This document shows, one piece after another, positions 1 to 7,667 of a stretch of 64,000 bases of DNA (within the stretch, counting starts at the first letter, position 1; each line of letters starts with the position of its first letter). The position numbers and the translations under genes were made by a program. Source of the stretch: Arthrobacter sp. UM1. GTDB taxonomy: Bacteria; Actinomycetota; Actinomycetes; Actinomycetales; Micrococcaceae. Below the pieces are notes generated by a model, which saw only the letters and a program-made list of their open reading frames with translations, was not told the origin of the DNA and did not search any database. The DNA lies in contig NZ_JACWAB010000007.1 of assembly GCF_020483305.1 (NCBI RefSeq), positions 1 to 64,000 of the forward strand. The letters run 5' to 3'.

Positions 1-67
1 CGTTTCCGCTCAAAAACCCGCTCGAAAACGGGTGTAAACGCCCCAAACACGGTGCGATGGCGAAAAC

Positions 68-159
68 CGGTGTGGACGGCACCGTCTCGACAGCCCGGTG
101 TGGACGGCACCGTGTCGACAGCCCGGTGTGGACTCCCGTGTCGGCAGCCCGGGCTGGAC
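68..159. repeat. Tandem repeat of about 28 bp, three copies plus a partial
   Basis: Two copies of a 28-bp unit (68-95 and 96-123) differ at one base. A third, 26-bp copy (124-149) is more diverged and the start of a fourth follows. Each unit begins CGGTGTGGAC. The repeat lies just past the 3' end of the leftward gene ending at 177. No gene is evident in 1-176. Confidence 0.8.
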
Positions 160-176
160 GCACGCGGAGGAGGGAA

Positions 177-1496
177 CTACTCCACGTCGGCCCAGACGAG
201 CCGGTGCCGCGTGCTCCCGCCGGGCCGGCTGCCGACCAGGTCTGAGTCCTTCTGCCCGATCTCCGGCCAGAACACCCCCGCGCCCGTCACCGGCGTCTGC
301 GAGGACGGGAGGACGTAGTCCAGGCGGAGGTTGCCGCCCCGGGCGTCGTCGCCGTCGAAGGTGTCGAGGCGGCTGTCCGTGGCGTGGCTCGCATTGGCCC
401 CGCCCTGGACGTCGCTCGCCTCAACCGCGCCCTCGGATCCCGGCTCGGGATCCTGGAGGGACCTCTCCTTGAGGAAGGCCGAGACGGGCGAGGACGCCGC
501 CCCGGAGTCGCCCGGATCCGCACCGAGCCCGGCCGCCACCACGAACGGCTCGCCCTGGCGCAGGCCGCCTCGGCCTCCGGCGTCGTCGTAGACGTAGCTG
601 CCGCGCGCGGGGGTGACGAGGTCGCGGAGGAACGCGAGCTGGTCGCGGTGCCGGAGCTCCTCCGGCGAGGCGTCCGCGGGGTCGCTCGCGTGGGACGAGG
701 CGGAGCCCGCCGCATCCTCCAAGCCGCCGAGCCCGTCCAGGGACGTGGCGACCACGTGCAGAGGCTTGCCCTCGCGCAGGACCGGAATGTCCCAGACGGC
801 TGTCGAGGCGAGCGGCATGCGGGCCAGCTCGGCTTCGGTGTAGTGGTCGGCGGCCGCCTCGGTCGAGGGGTCGTCGGGGAGGTGCGGCGAGGGCAGGTCC
901 TTCCAGCGGAAGTTCGCGAACGTGCGGACGCGGCGCTCGTCGATCGGCAGGCGCGAGGCCACCATCATGCCGCGCTGGCCAGGGAACGCCCGAGCCTCCG
1001 CGCCCGAGCCGCTGTCCGTGCTGCTGCCCGAGCCGCCGTGCCGTCCGGCCGACGCCGCGAGCGCACCCTCGAACGTGTGGCTGAGGGACGCGGGCAGAAG
1101 CGCCTCGAACGCCTCGCGGGCGCCGCGGTCTCCCACGTCGATGCCGGTGATGACGACGACATCCGCCTTCGACGCCTCGATGACCCCCGCCGCGGACCGC
1201 GCCTTGCGGCCGAGCGGGCTCGAGGGGTCCTTGATCTGCTCGGCGGCCTGGCCCGGCTTGTCAGCTGTGAGATCGACTTCGAAGACCGCGACCCGCGTCT
1301 TCTCGCCCGTGGGGGTGTGGGCGGAGACGGCGGTCCGGATCTCGTGGCCGCCAACGGGGAGGGCTTCCGCCGGGCCGTGCCGCGGCTGGACCTCGGCCGC
1401 CTGTGCTCCCGGCGGCCCCGTCAGCGCAAGGACCGTGGCGAGGACTGCCGCCGCGGCGGATCGCCTGCCTCGGCGGGGTTGTCGCGCTCTCGTCAT
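177..1496 (-). CDS. Secreted endonuclease/exonuclease/phosphatase-fold protein, probably catalytically degenerate
   Basis: The protein has 439 residues. The ATG at 1496 is chosen because a GAGGAGGG ribosome site lies just upstream and the product then opens with a classic Sec signal peptide (Arg-rich start, Ala/Val/Leu core, cleavage near AQA-AE). The C-terminal stretch LRLDYVLPSS...GVFWPEIGQ is typical of actinobacterial secreted members of the EEP family, which normally hydrolyse phosphodiesters with a bound metal. Key positions look lost: the early Asn of the usual ATFN-like strand reads VFEV, the metal-ligand Glu of the usual NEFD-like motif reads TGID, and the terminal SDH reads TRH. Ser/Gly-rich inserts occur in the middle. 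It may be a binding protein rather than an enzyme. It diverges from the esterase gene. Confidence 0.75.
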   Translation of the reverse strand: MTRARQPRRGRRSAAAAVLATVLALTGPPGAQAAEVQPRHGPAEALPVGGHEIRTAVSAHTPTGEKTRVAVFEVDLTADKPGQAAEQIKDPSSPLGRKARSAAGVIEASKADVVVITGIDVGDRGAREAFEALLPASLSHTFEGALAASAGRHGGSGSSTDSGSGAEARAFPGQRGMMVASRLPIDERRVRTFANFRWKDLPSPHLPDDPSTEAAADHYTEAELARMPLASTAVWDIPVLREGKPLHVVATSLDGLGGLEDAAGSASSHASDPADASPEELRHRDQLAFLRDLVTPARGSYVYDDAGGRGGLRQGEPFVVAAGLGADPGDSGAASSPVSAFLKERSLQDPEPGSEGAVEASDVQGGANASHATDSRLDTFDGDDARGGNLRLDYVLPSSQTPVTGAGVFWPEIGQKDSDLVGSRPGGSTRHRLVWADVE

Positions 1497-1598
1497 GCAC
1501 CGCCCTCCTCTCGTGCTCTGCGGGCGTGCTCTCTGAGCCGTCAAGACTCTAACCCCGGTTCGAGCCGATCTCGCCGGGTGTGACGACATTGAGACGCA

Positions 1599-1616
1599 AA
1601 CGTGATCTTTCACGTT
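1599..1616. promoter_or_regulatory. Palindromic operator candidate (7-bp arms)
   Basis: AACGTGA - 4 nt - TCACGTT is a perfect inverted repeat in the 160-bp region between two divergent genes, 41 bp before the esterase start. It has the form of a dimeric regulator's binding site. No regulator gene for it is seen nearby. Confidence 0.5.
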
Positions 1617-1629
1617 CTGAAACGCCCGG

Positions 1630-1646
1630 TGACATGACGTGTGTCA
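1630..1646. promoter_or_regulatory. Second short inverted repeat before the esterase
   Basis: TGACA - 7 nt - TGTCA has 5-bp arms and ends 10 bp before the esterase ATG. Together with the palindrome at 1599-1616 it makes the shared intergenic region look like a regulated promoter. The arms are short, so chance occurrence is possible. Confidence 0.3.
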
Positions 1647-1656
1647 TTCTTAATCC

Positions 1657-2727
1657 ATGCTCCGCCCCCTCGATCCTGAGACCCTCCGCGCCCTCGAGCT
1701 CCTGCCGAAGGCCCGCGACGGCAGACTCGTCGACCTCTGGGACCTCGAGGGCTTCCGCGCAGAGCTGGCCGAGCGAGCCCGGATCGCCCAGGCCGCCCCG
1801 CGGAGCCCCCTCGTGGAGTGGACGACGACGGCGGCCGTGCGCCCCGACGGCTCCCCGCTCAAGATCCACATGGTGAGGCCGCGCGGCCACGGGCCCAGGC
1901 CCGGTCCCGCTCTGCTCTGGTTCCACGGGGGCGGGCAGGTGCTGGGCAGCGCCCTCCAGAATCCGGCCCACCTGGAGGAGCTTGCGCTCGCCGTCGGCTG
2001 CACGGTGGCCGCCGTCGAGTACCGGCTCGCCCCGGAGACGCCTGCACCGGGAGCGGCGGAGGACGGGGTGCTCGCCTTCCGGCACCTTGCGTCCGAGGCG
2101 GAGCGGCTCGGACTGGACGCCCGGCGCATCGGCCTCGCCGGGGAGAGCGGCGGAGGAGCGGTGGCCGCGGCAGCGGCGCTCATGATCCGGGATCTCCGGC
2201 GCGAGGCCGCGGGATCCCAGGAGAATCGGCGGGAAGAGGACGGGCAGGGCGAATGCAATCCGCCAGGAAAAGCGGAGGCGCGGGACAGCTTGCCCGAGTC
2301 TGGAATTCCACACCTTCCCGTCCCACGCCTGCTCGGGCTCGTGTACCCGATGCTGGACGACCGCAACGAGACGCCCTCCAGCCGAGAGATCACCGGCCTC
2401 GGCGTCTGGGACCGGGAGGAGAACCTGCGTGCATGGCGCCTCGTCCTCGGAGAGCGGGCAGGCGGGCCGGACGTGACGCCGCACGAAGCGCCCGGCCGGG
2501 CCGAGGACCTCGCGGGCATGCCCCCGGTGTTCATCGCCGTCGGGGACGCGGATCTGTTCCGCGACGAGGACATCGCGTTCGCTAGCCGCCTCCTCGCGGC
2601 GGGCGTCCCCGTGGACCTGCACGTCCTCTCCGGCGCGGTGCACGCCTTCGACGGGATCGCGCCTGACTCCGCGCTCACCTCCCGCTTCCGCCGCCTGTGG
2701 CACGGGTGGCTCCGGCGCGGACTGTGA
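1657..2727 (+). CDS. HSL-family alpha/beta-hydrolase (esterase) with an unusual insert
   Basis: The protein has 356 residues. The oxyanion motif HGGG, nucleophile motif GESGGG, acid motif GDADLF and the His of SGAVHAF identify a hormone-sensitive-lipase-type carboxylesterase, probably cytoplasmic, substrate unknown. About 35-40 residues (encoded near 2210-2330; Glu/Arg/Gly-rich, with GQGEC and LPESG) interrupt the usual short link between the helix after the nucleophile and the strand LVYPMLDDRN. The insert keeps frame and family members I know lack it. No ribosome site is obvious, so the message may be leaderless or weakly initiated. The last 57 bp plus stop are duplicated 604 bp downstream. 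Confidence 0.85.
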   Translation: MLRPLDPETLRALELLPKARDGRLVDLWDLEGFRAELAERARIAQAAPRSPLVEWTTTAAVRPDGSPLKIHMVRPRGHGPRPGPALLWFHGGGQVLGSALQNPAHLEELALAVGCTVAAVEYRLAPETPAPGAAEDGVLAFRHLASEAERLGLDARRIGLAGESGGGAVAAAAALMIRDLRREAAGSQENRREEDGQGECNPPGKAEARDSLPESGIPHLPVPRLLGLVYPMLDDRNETPSSREITGLGVWDREENLRAWRLVLGERAGGPDVTPHEAPGRAEDLAGMPPVFIAVGDADLFRDEDIAFASRLLAAGVPVDLHVLSGAVHAFDGIAPDSALTSRFRRLWHGWLRRGL

Positions 2728-2734
2728 GGGCGCG
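2671..2734. repeat. 64-bp direct repeat, copy 1 (esterase 3' end)
   Basis: This segment encodes the final LTSRFRRLWHGWLRRGL of the esterase plus its stop. It recurs at 3275-3338 with 3 mismatches in 64. The two copies bracket a toxin-antitoxin remnant, as attachment-site or duplication boundaries would. Confidence 0.9.
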
Positions 2735-2736
2735 GG

Positions 2737-2828
2737 AAAAACTCCGGAAGGGCCAGAGACAACAGGACGTGGGTCAGACGGATCGGCACCAGAACACAGG
2801 CGTCCAGCAGGACCGAAGGCGGTGTCAC
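2737..2828 (-). pseudogene. 5' fragment of a PIN-domain toxin gene
   Basis: A GTG at 2828 overlaps the TGA of the upstream antitoxin gene (GTGA) and opens a frame reading MTPPSVLLDACVLVP followed by LLSLALPEFF. This is how actinobacterial PIN-domain (VapC-like) ribonucleases begin, including the first catalytic Asp in LLDACVLVP. The similarity stops after about 30 residues, right at the edge of direct-repeat copy 1. Beyond that the frame is only the antisense of the esterase. A functional PIN domain needs about 130 residues with further acidic positions, so this is a truncated toxin. Confidence 0.7.
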
Positions 2829-3211
2829 CGTGTCCTGACGATTCGGTCCGGCGGCGTCTCGGCCGTGATCTCCCGAGCCATTGCACCGAGCGCGCGGCGT
2901 CTGCGTGTGGCTGACTCCTCGGCATACCGGGCGACCTCAGAGGCCGCTACCCGCCGATGAGAGCCGTGCATGTGCGCCCGCAGTCCACCCCGTTCAATCA
3001 GCCGGACCACCGTCATCCGGCTCACGCCAAGGAGGTCCGCCGCCTGCTGCGTGCTGATCATCTCGTCTCGAGGAAGAATCACGGCCCCATAACCTTCACT
3101 GAGCACTTCCGCAAGCCGCGCGAACGCGGCCCGATCCTCCCGAGACAGGTCCAGTCTCTCGATCGCCTCGAAAACTCGCTCAACCGGCGTGCCGTTCAGT
3201 GTGCGTCCCAT
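2825..3211 (-). CDS. Excisionase-type helix-turn-helix antitoxin
   Basis: The protein has 128 residues. The segment MISTQQAADLLGVSRMTVVRLIERGGL and the following HRR are a typical MerR/excisionase-family winged helix-turn-helix. In actinobacteria such proteins are encoded just upstream of PIN-domain toxins and act as the DNA-binding antitoxin. Here the overlapping toxin gene is cut short, so the antitoxin is an orphan. CAGGAG lies upstream of the ATG, though spaced rather far (about 11 nt). The gene sits wholly between the two 64-bp repeats. Confidence 0.75.
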   Translation of the reverse strand: MGRTLNGTPVERVFEAIERLDLSREDRAAFARLAEVLSEGYGAVILPRDEMISTQQAADLLGVSRMTVVRLIERGGLRAHMHGSHRRVAASEVARYAEESATRRRRALGAMAREITAETPPDRIVRTR

Positions 3212-3274
3212 AGGACATTTCTACTCCTGAACGCTCAAAACGCACAGCTGCGCCCGCATCGTGAAACGGTGGGG

Positions 3275-3338
3275 GCGCTCACCTCCCGCTTCCGCCGTCT
3301 GTGGCACGGGTGCCTCCGGCGCGGGCTGTGAGGGCGCG
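3275..3338. repeat. 64-bp direct repeat, copy 2
   Basis: This is a 61/64 match to the 3' end of the esterase gene at 2671-2734. It ends 57 bp before tRNA-Lys. The reading frame of the esterase tail and its stop codon are preserved, but no gene body precedes it. Confidence 0.9.
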
Positions 3339-3355
3339 AGCCGTGAGGGCACGGA

Positions 3356-3389
3356 GAAGCCCCCGCCGAGGCGACTCGACGGGGGCTTC
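3356..3389 (-). terminator. Hairpin after tRNA-Lys
   Basis: GAAGCCCCCG and CGGGGGCTTC form a perfect 10-bp stem with a 14-nt loop, 5 bp beyond the 3' end of the leftward tRNA gene. There is no clear T-tract, as is common for actinobacterial terminators. Confidence 0.6.
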
Positions 3390-3394
3390 TGCGG

Positions 3395-3467
3395 TGGGCC
3401 CTGCGGGGTTCGAACCCGCGACCCGCGGATTAAAAGTCCGATGCTCTACCAACTGAGCTAAAGGCCC
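3395..3467 (-). tRNA. tRNA-Lys (anticodon TTT)
   Basis: A 73-nt cloverleaf: acceptor GGGCCTT, D-arm GCTCAGTTGGTAGAGC, anticodon loop CTTTTAA, T-arm with GGTTCGAACC, discriminator A. The outermost anticodon-stem pair appears mismatched. The 3' CCA is not encoded. The direct repeat and toxin-antitoxin remnant lie just past its 3' end; tRNA 3' ends are common integration sites. Confidence 0.95.
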
Positions 3468-3655
3468 GCGGACCGTGTGCCCTGCCCGGCGTTCAGCACA
3501 CCGGACCGGCCCGGTCCAACTGCTCCAGTCTACCCGGGAGGGGCGGTCGGCGTCGTCGTCGGAGGGCCTCGCGCGGCCGCTCGGGCGCGGCGTAGGGTGG
3601 GAAGCCCCGTGCGCCTTCCCCGCATCCACACCCCTGACCGAGAGGAAGCCCCGAC

Positions 3656-4480
3656 GTGAAGATCGCCCTCGCCCAGTTCAGCGCCGTCGCCGAGCCCGCC
3701 GAGAACGCGGAGCTCATCCGCGCCCGCGTCCGCGAGGCCGCCGACCAGGGGGCCGAGCTCGTGCTCTTCCCCGAGGCCTCGATGCGGGGCTTCGGCCACC
3801 GGCTGGACACGCACGCGGAGGAGCTGGACGGCCCGTTCGCGGAGCACCTCCGCGAGACGGCGCGGGAGGCGGGTGTGACGCTCGCTGCGGGCATGTTCCT
3901 GCCCGGCGAGCACCGCACGGACCAGGACGGGAACGAGAGCTTCGCGGTCCGGAACACCCTGTTCGTCACGGACGGCCGCGGCAACGAGTCCGCCTACACC
4001 AAGATCCACCTCTATGACGCGTTCGGCTTCACGGAGTCGGACACCGTGGACGCCGGCGAGCATCCCGTCATCCACGAGATGGGCGGCGTGAAGATCGGCC
4101 TGGCGCTCTGCTACGACGTGCGCTTCCCCAACCTCTTCACCCACTACGCCCGCGAGGGCTGCCAGCTGACGCTCGTGCCCGCGTCCTGGGCGCCGGGGCC
4201 CGGCAAACTGGACCACTGGCGGCTGCTCGCGCAGGCCCGCGCCCTCGACTCCACGCAGTTCATCCTCGCGTGCGACCAGTCCGTGCCATCCGCCGCCGGC
4301 GTCGACGCGCCGGAGGGGCCCACGGGCGTGGGCCACTCGATGGCCGTCTCTCCGGACGGCCGCATCCTCGCGGAGGCCGACGACGCTCCCGCCCTGCTCG
4401 TCGTGGACCTGGACCTCGGCGCGGTGGAGAAGGCCCGCGAGCAGATTCCGGTGCTCGAAAACGCTCAGGAGATCCGCTGA
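3656..4480 (+). CDS. Carbon-nitrogen hydrolase (nitrilase superfamily)
   Basis: The protein has 274 residues, the full length for the family. The Glu-Lys-Cys triad is visible: Glu40 in LFPEAS, Lys116 in YTKIHLYD and Cys152 in LCYDVRFP. The pattern resembles the deaminated-glutathione amidase/omega-amidase branch (substrate inferred only). It would be a cytosolic amidase acting on a small carboxamide. The start is a GTG with AGAGGAAG 7 nt upstream. The next gene begins 2 bp after its stop, so the two are co-transcribed. Confidence 0.9.
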   Translation: MKIALAQFSAVAEPAENAELIRARVREAADQGAELVLFPEASMRGFGHRLDTHAEELDGPFAEHLRETAREAGVTLAAGMFLPGEHRTDQDGNESFAVRNTLFVTDGRGNESAYTKIHLYDAFGFTESDTVDAGEHPVIHEMGGVKIGLALCYDVRFPNLFTHYAREGCQLTLVPASWAPGPGKLDHWRLLAQARALDSTQFILACDQSVPSAAGVDAPEGPTGVGHSMAVSPDGRILAEADDAPALLVVDLDLGAVEKAREQIPVLENAQEIR

Positions 4481-4482
4481 GG

Positions 4483-5109
4483 ATGCCCCGCGAGCACCAC
4501 AAGCCGGTCAAGTTCGCGCCGGAGGTCTTCTCCTCCTTCGCCGGCGGGCCGGACCCCGCCTCCCTCGAGGAGGCCGCTCACACCACGGCTCGCATCGTCC
4601 TGGCCCGCGGGCGCGCCAACGAGGACCCGGAGGTCACGCGGCGGCTCATCGCCCTCGCTGACACCGAGGGCATCGAGGCCATCGCGGAGCTCTGGGCCCA
4701 GGCCGGCGCGGACTCCCTGCCGGGGGCGCTGTGGCGGCTCTACGCGCTGAGGGATGCGATCCGGCGGCAGCCCGAGCGCCTCGCGCTGCTCTTCCGCGAG
4801 GGATCCGAGTCCGCGCAGTACTCCACGGTCATCGCGGGCGTGGCCCAGCCGCCGGGCGCGGCCGAGGTGCGGGCGATGGCGGACGAGATCCTCGGCGGCG
4901 TCTACTCCGGCGAGCTGGACATCGCGCTGCGCCGGGCCGCGGCATTCGCCCGGACGGTGGCCCTGGGCCAGGCCTGGGAGGCTGACCGCATCGACTCCCT
5001 CTCCGCCCGCGCCGGGCAGAGCATGACCATCGGCGCTGCGCGGCTCGTCCGCACGGCCGAGGAGCTCGAGGAGGCGGCCCGCCTCTCGGGGCGCGGGGAG
5101 CTGCACTAG
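4483..5109 (+). CDS. Conserved actinobacterial protein of unknown function
   Basis: The protein has 208 residues, is mostly helical and soluble, with no signal peptide or membrane segment. It opens KPVKFAPEVFSSFAGGPDPASL and has a central SLPGALWRLYALRDAI block. Similar proteins in Micrococcaceae are, from memory, often labelled as an RNA polymerase beta subunit, but nothing here resembles RpoB and I would not use that name. It is tightly coupled to the nitrilase gene (2-bp gap, AGGAGA inside the nitrilase 3' end). Confidence 0.7.
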   Translation: MPREHHKPVKFAPEVFSSFAGGPDPASLEEAAHTTARIVLARGRANEDPEVTRRLIALADTEGIEAIAELWAQAGADSLPGALWRLYALRDAIRRQPERLALLFREGSESAQYSTVIAGVAQPPGAAEVRAMADEILGGVYSGELDIALRRAAAFARTVALGQAWEADRIDSLSARAGQSMTIGAARLVRTAEELEEAARLSGRGELH

Positions 5110-5166
5110 GGCGACCACGGCGCCGGCTCGTCCCATCAGGCGGAATGAACAGCCATCAGGGCCGCG

Positions 5167-5571
5167 ATGCGGAGAGACAAGCCCCTGCGCTCTAGACCTC
5201 ACAGGGTCTATTCTGGGGAGAGGTGGAACGTCGATGTGGAGCGGGTCGAGGACTGGCTGCTCAGCTTGGACGCCGACTCGTACACCCAAGTGATGGCCGC
5301 GCTTGAGCTGCTCGCTGAGCGAGGGCCCTCCCTGGGGCGCCCGCTCGTCGACACTCTCGCCCGCTCCCGTCACAGGAACATGAAAGAACTCCGGCCAGGG
5401 TCGGCCGGCCGCAGCGAGCTTCGCTTGCTCTTCACCTTCGATCCGGATCGCAGTGCAGTCTTCCTCATCGCCGGCGACAAACTCGGAACGTGGAGGCGCT
5501 TGCACGAGAAGAACATCCCCGCCGCCGATGACCTGTTCGACGACCACCTTCGCCGAAGAAAGGAGAAGTGA
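5167..5571 (+). CDS. HigB-like (RelE/ParE superfamily) toxin
   Basis: Up to 134 residues. The body VERVEDWLLSLDADSYTQVMAALELLAERGPSLGRP...MKELRPGSAGRSELRLLFTFDPDRSAVFLIAGDK is the phage Gp49/HigB pattern of ribosome-dependent mRNA interferases. The start is uncertain: the ATG at 5167 has no good ribosome site, while GGGGAGAGG at 5214-5222 points to a shorter product, possibly from GTG 5236. The antitoxin gene follows directly. Toxin-before-antitoxin order is characteristic of higBA. Confidence 0.8.
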   Translation: MRRDKPLRSRPHRVYSGERWNVDVERVEDWLLSLDADSYTQVMAALELLAERGPSLGRPLVDTLARSRHRNMKELRPGSAGRSELRLLFTFDPDRSAVFLIAGDKLGTWRRLHEKNIPAADDLFDDHLRRRKEK

Positions 5572-5573
5572 CC

Positions 5574-5879
5574 GTGGCCCTCTCACTTGAAGAAATGCGA
5601 GCACGCCGGCCAGTCGACCGGACCCTGCTCAGCAAGCACAAGAACCGCATGATGTCAGAAGTCCGCGCCTACCGCCTGCGGGAGTTGCGGGAGGAGGCCG
5701 GCCTCACCCAGGCCGAAGTCGCCGAGCGCATCGGAGTCGGACAGCGTCAAGTCTCCAAAATCGAGCACGGCGACCTGGACTCCACCAAGATCAGCAGCAT
5801 TCGACGGTACCTGGAAGCGATCGGCGGATCACTGGTCATCGAGTTCTCTACGGGAGAGAGCCGGACCCGACTGGCATAG
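5574..5879 (+). CDS. HigA-like XRE-family antitoxin
   Basis: About 101 residues. The helix-turn-helix LREEAGLTQAEVAERIGVGQRQVSKIEHGDL is an XRE/Cro DNA-binding motif; such proteins neutralise HigB and repress their own operon. Two GTG codons are possible. The one at 5568 overlaps the toxin stop (GTGA) but lies only 1-2 nt from AGGAGA, so the GTG at 5574 has the better spacing and is used here. No terminator is clear after it. Confidence 0.8.
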   Translation: MALSLEEMRARRPVDRTLLSKHKNRMMSEVRAYRLRELREEAGLTQAEVAERIGVGQRQVSKIEHGDLDSTKISSIRRYLEAIGGSLVIEFSTGESRTRLA

Positions 5880-5907
5880 TGCCACAGACATGATCTTGCA
5901 CAGACGA

Positions 5908-5937
5908 TTGCCTTTTTCATGTCGCTCGAGCTAAAAT
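5908..5937 (+). promoter_or_regulatory. Sigma-70-type promoter of the MFS gene
   Basis: TTGCCT and TAAAAT are separated by 18 bp in an AT-rich stretch between the antitoxin gene and the MFS gene. This is one of the best -35/-10 pairs in the window. It would give a 5' leader of roughly 100 nt. Confidence 0.6.
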
Positions 5938-5983
5938 CTCCTTTCCTGCGTCATCGGCAAAGCGCCGCGGAAAGGAGAGAGCC

Positions 5984-6061
5984 CTGAAGGATCCCATAGA
6001 CCGGCAAGAGGTACGAGACCCCCGCTGCAAGGTCTGCTCGCTTGGCCCCGAACCGAACTAG
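5984..6061 (+). other. Possible leader ORF (25 codons, CTG start)
   Basis: AAAGGAGAG at 5971-5979 is a strong ribosome site with no ATG, GTG or TTG at proper distance. A CTG six nt downstream opens 25 codons ending CKVCSLGPEPN, and the stop overlaps the start of the MFS gene. Leader peptides of this kind can control drug-efflux genes by ribosome stalling. The CTG start makes it speculative. Confidence 0.25.
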
Positions 6062-7667
6062 AAACAGCACCGGGCTGGATCCCATCCGGGTCTATTACTG
6101 GGCCGAGGCACTCGGCGTGGCATCCCAAGCTGTTCCCCACGCTATCCTGACTCCCCTGCTCCTCAGCAAAGGTGTTGACTTTTCTGGGATCGCGCTCCTC
6201 CAAGCAGGATTCAGCCTCACGATCCTCCTCACGGAGTTCCTCAGCGGGGCTGTCTCCGACCTGACAAGTCGACGGTCGATGTTCATTGCCTCTCGCGCTG
6301 TCCAGGGCGTTGCATTCCTCGTGATTTTCCTGAATGACAACATCGCCCTCCTCGCCTTCGGCTGGAGCCTTCTGGGCATCTCGGCTTCCCTGGCATCAGG
6401 AAGCCTCGACGCGGCACTGGTCAACCGCATCAAGATGACGGCAAGCCCCAAAGAAGACGCCACGGCACAGATCTCCCGCTTTGTACGGAGAACCGGTCAG
6501 ATATCTCTCGCAGCGATGATGGTCTCTAGCGCCGTCGGGGCCTTCCTGTACTTCAGGGTCGGGCCTCTCATCTACGTTGTCTCTGTCCTGCTCTCGACCC
6601 TGTCCGCCGTGGTTGTGTGGGGGCTCTTCCCCCGAGAACAGTGGGGCCAAACCAAGTCTCCCGGAGCCAGGTTCGTTCTCCTTGCCTCCCTGTCGGCGCA
6701 GCTTCGCGAGTCGGCCGGTGAACTTCGCTCCAGCACCAGTCTTCGGAGGCTGCTCGTGCTCCTGCTGGTCATGCAGGTCTTCTTCCAGCCGCACTTCCAT
6801 CTATGGCAAGCCTTCTCCCTCGGCAAGGGATTCGACGAACATCTTTTCGTCGTCCTCTATTGCGGATTCCAGGCCCTCGGAGTTCTCGTGGGGTTCATCC
6901 CCACGGAACGCCTGCGTCTTTCCGAAAACCCCGCCCTCTTGTGGCTGAGCACTCTCGGGCTCGTCCTCCTCAGCCTTCTTGCTTTCATCGTCGACTCGGG
7001 ATGGGCGCTCCTTCCCTATGCAGCCTTCGTCTCGGTCTTCTGGGTCCTGTTGAACTACGCCAGCACGTCGCTCAGGGAATCGGTCTCGACCTCTCGCATC
7101 GGCGGGGTCATCGCGTTGACGTCAACGGTGAGCCGCATCGGATCCTTCGCAACCATGGCCCTAGTCTCCGCCCTCGCACAGCTTGCCGAGCCGAGCACCC
7201 TGGTTCCTGCGCTCTTCGCCGTTGCCGCCCTCGCCGCCGCTGCGGTCATCGCATCCGAGAGGAGGACGTGCCCCCTGAGCCCCTCCTACCCCACAGGATT
7301 CACGAGCGTCCCGGCCTTCTGCAGACCCCCGTTCTGGTCCTCGAGGTCCAGCATGTTCCGGGAGTTCCGCAGCTGGAGCCGGTTGAGGCAGGAGAGCTCG
7401 AACTCGGGCTCGAACAGCCCCAGCCACTCCGAGTCCGGATGCCTCCGCGCATACTCCTGCAGCACCGCCTTCGCCTCAGCCCAGAACTCGTCCTCGCTGA
7501 GCAGGCACTCTCCCGCGAGGATCGGGGCGAGGAAGCGGAGGAAGCAGTCGAACACGTCGGTGAAGACGCTGAGGGCCGCGTCCCCGCTCGGCACGTCCGC
7601 GCAGATCCGGTCCACGCCCTCGGGCATGCTCGGGGCGGCGGGCCCGCGGTCCGGCGTCGTGCCCTGA
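6042..7667 (+). CDS. MFS transporter, C-terminus probably frameshifted
   Basis: Residues 1-405 form about 12 hydrophobic segments with the loop SDLTSRRSMFIASR between TM2 and TM3, as in major facilitator efflux proteins. The likely start is TTG at 6042 with AAGG upstream; no ATG is available. After VIASERRTCP the frame runs 130 more residues as the antisense of the convergent siderophore synthetase gene, with no membrane or family character. Losing one C from the C5 run at 7271-7275 would place a TGA at once, so the native gene probably ended near 7278. By eye the base composition is lower in GC than its neighbours, suggesting transfer together with the upstream higBA pair. Confidence 0.75.
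   Translation: MAPNRTRNSTGLDPIRVYYWAEALGVASQAVPHAILTPLLLSKGVDFSGIALLQAGFSLTILLTEFLSGAVSDLTSRRSMFIASRAVQGVAFLVIFLNDNIALLAFGWSLLGISASLASGSLDAALVNRIKMTASPKEDATAQISRFVRRTGQISLAAMMVSSAVGAFLYFRVGPLIYVVSVLLSTLSAVVVWGLFPREQWGQTKSPGARFVLLASLSAQLRESAGELRSSTSLRRLLVLLLVMQVFFQPHFHLWQAFSLGKGFDEHLFVVLYCGFQALGVLVGFIPTERLRLSENPALLWLSTLGLVLLSLLAFIVDSGWALLPYAAFVSVFWVLLNYASTSLRESVSTSRIGGVIALTSTVSRIGSFATMALVSALAQLAEPSTLVPALFAVAALAAAAVIASERRTCPLSPSYPTGFTSVPAFCRPPFWSSRSSMFREFRSWSRLRQESSNSGSNSPSHSESGCLRAYSCSTAFASAQNSSSLSRHSPARIGARKRRKQSNTSVKTLRAASPLGTSAQIRSTPSGMLGAAGPRSGVVP

Noticed and set aside
68-159. CRISPR array
   Set aside because: The repeats are contiguous without spacers, only three, and no cas genes are near.
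4483-5109. Naming this gene as an RNA polymerase beta subunit
   Set aside because: Only a habitual database label supports it; size and sequence have nothing of RpoB.
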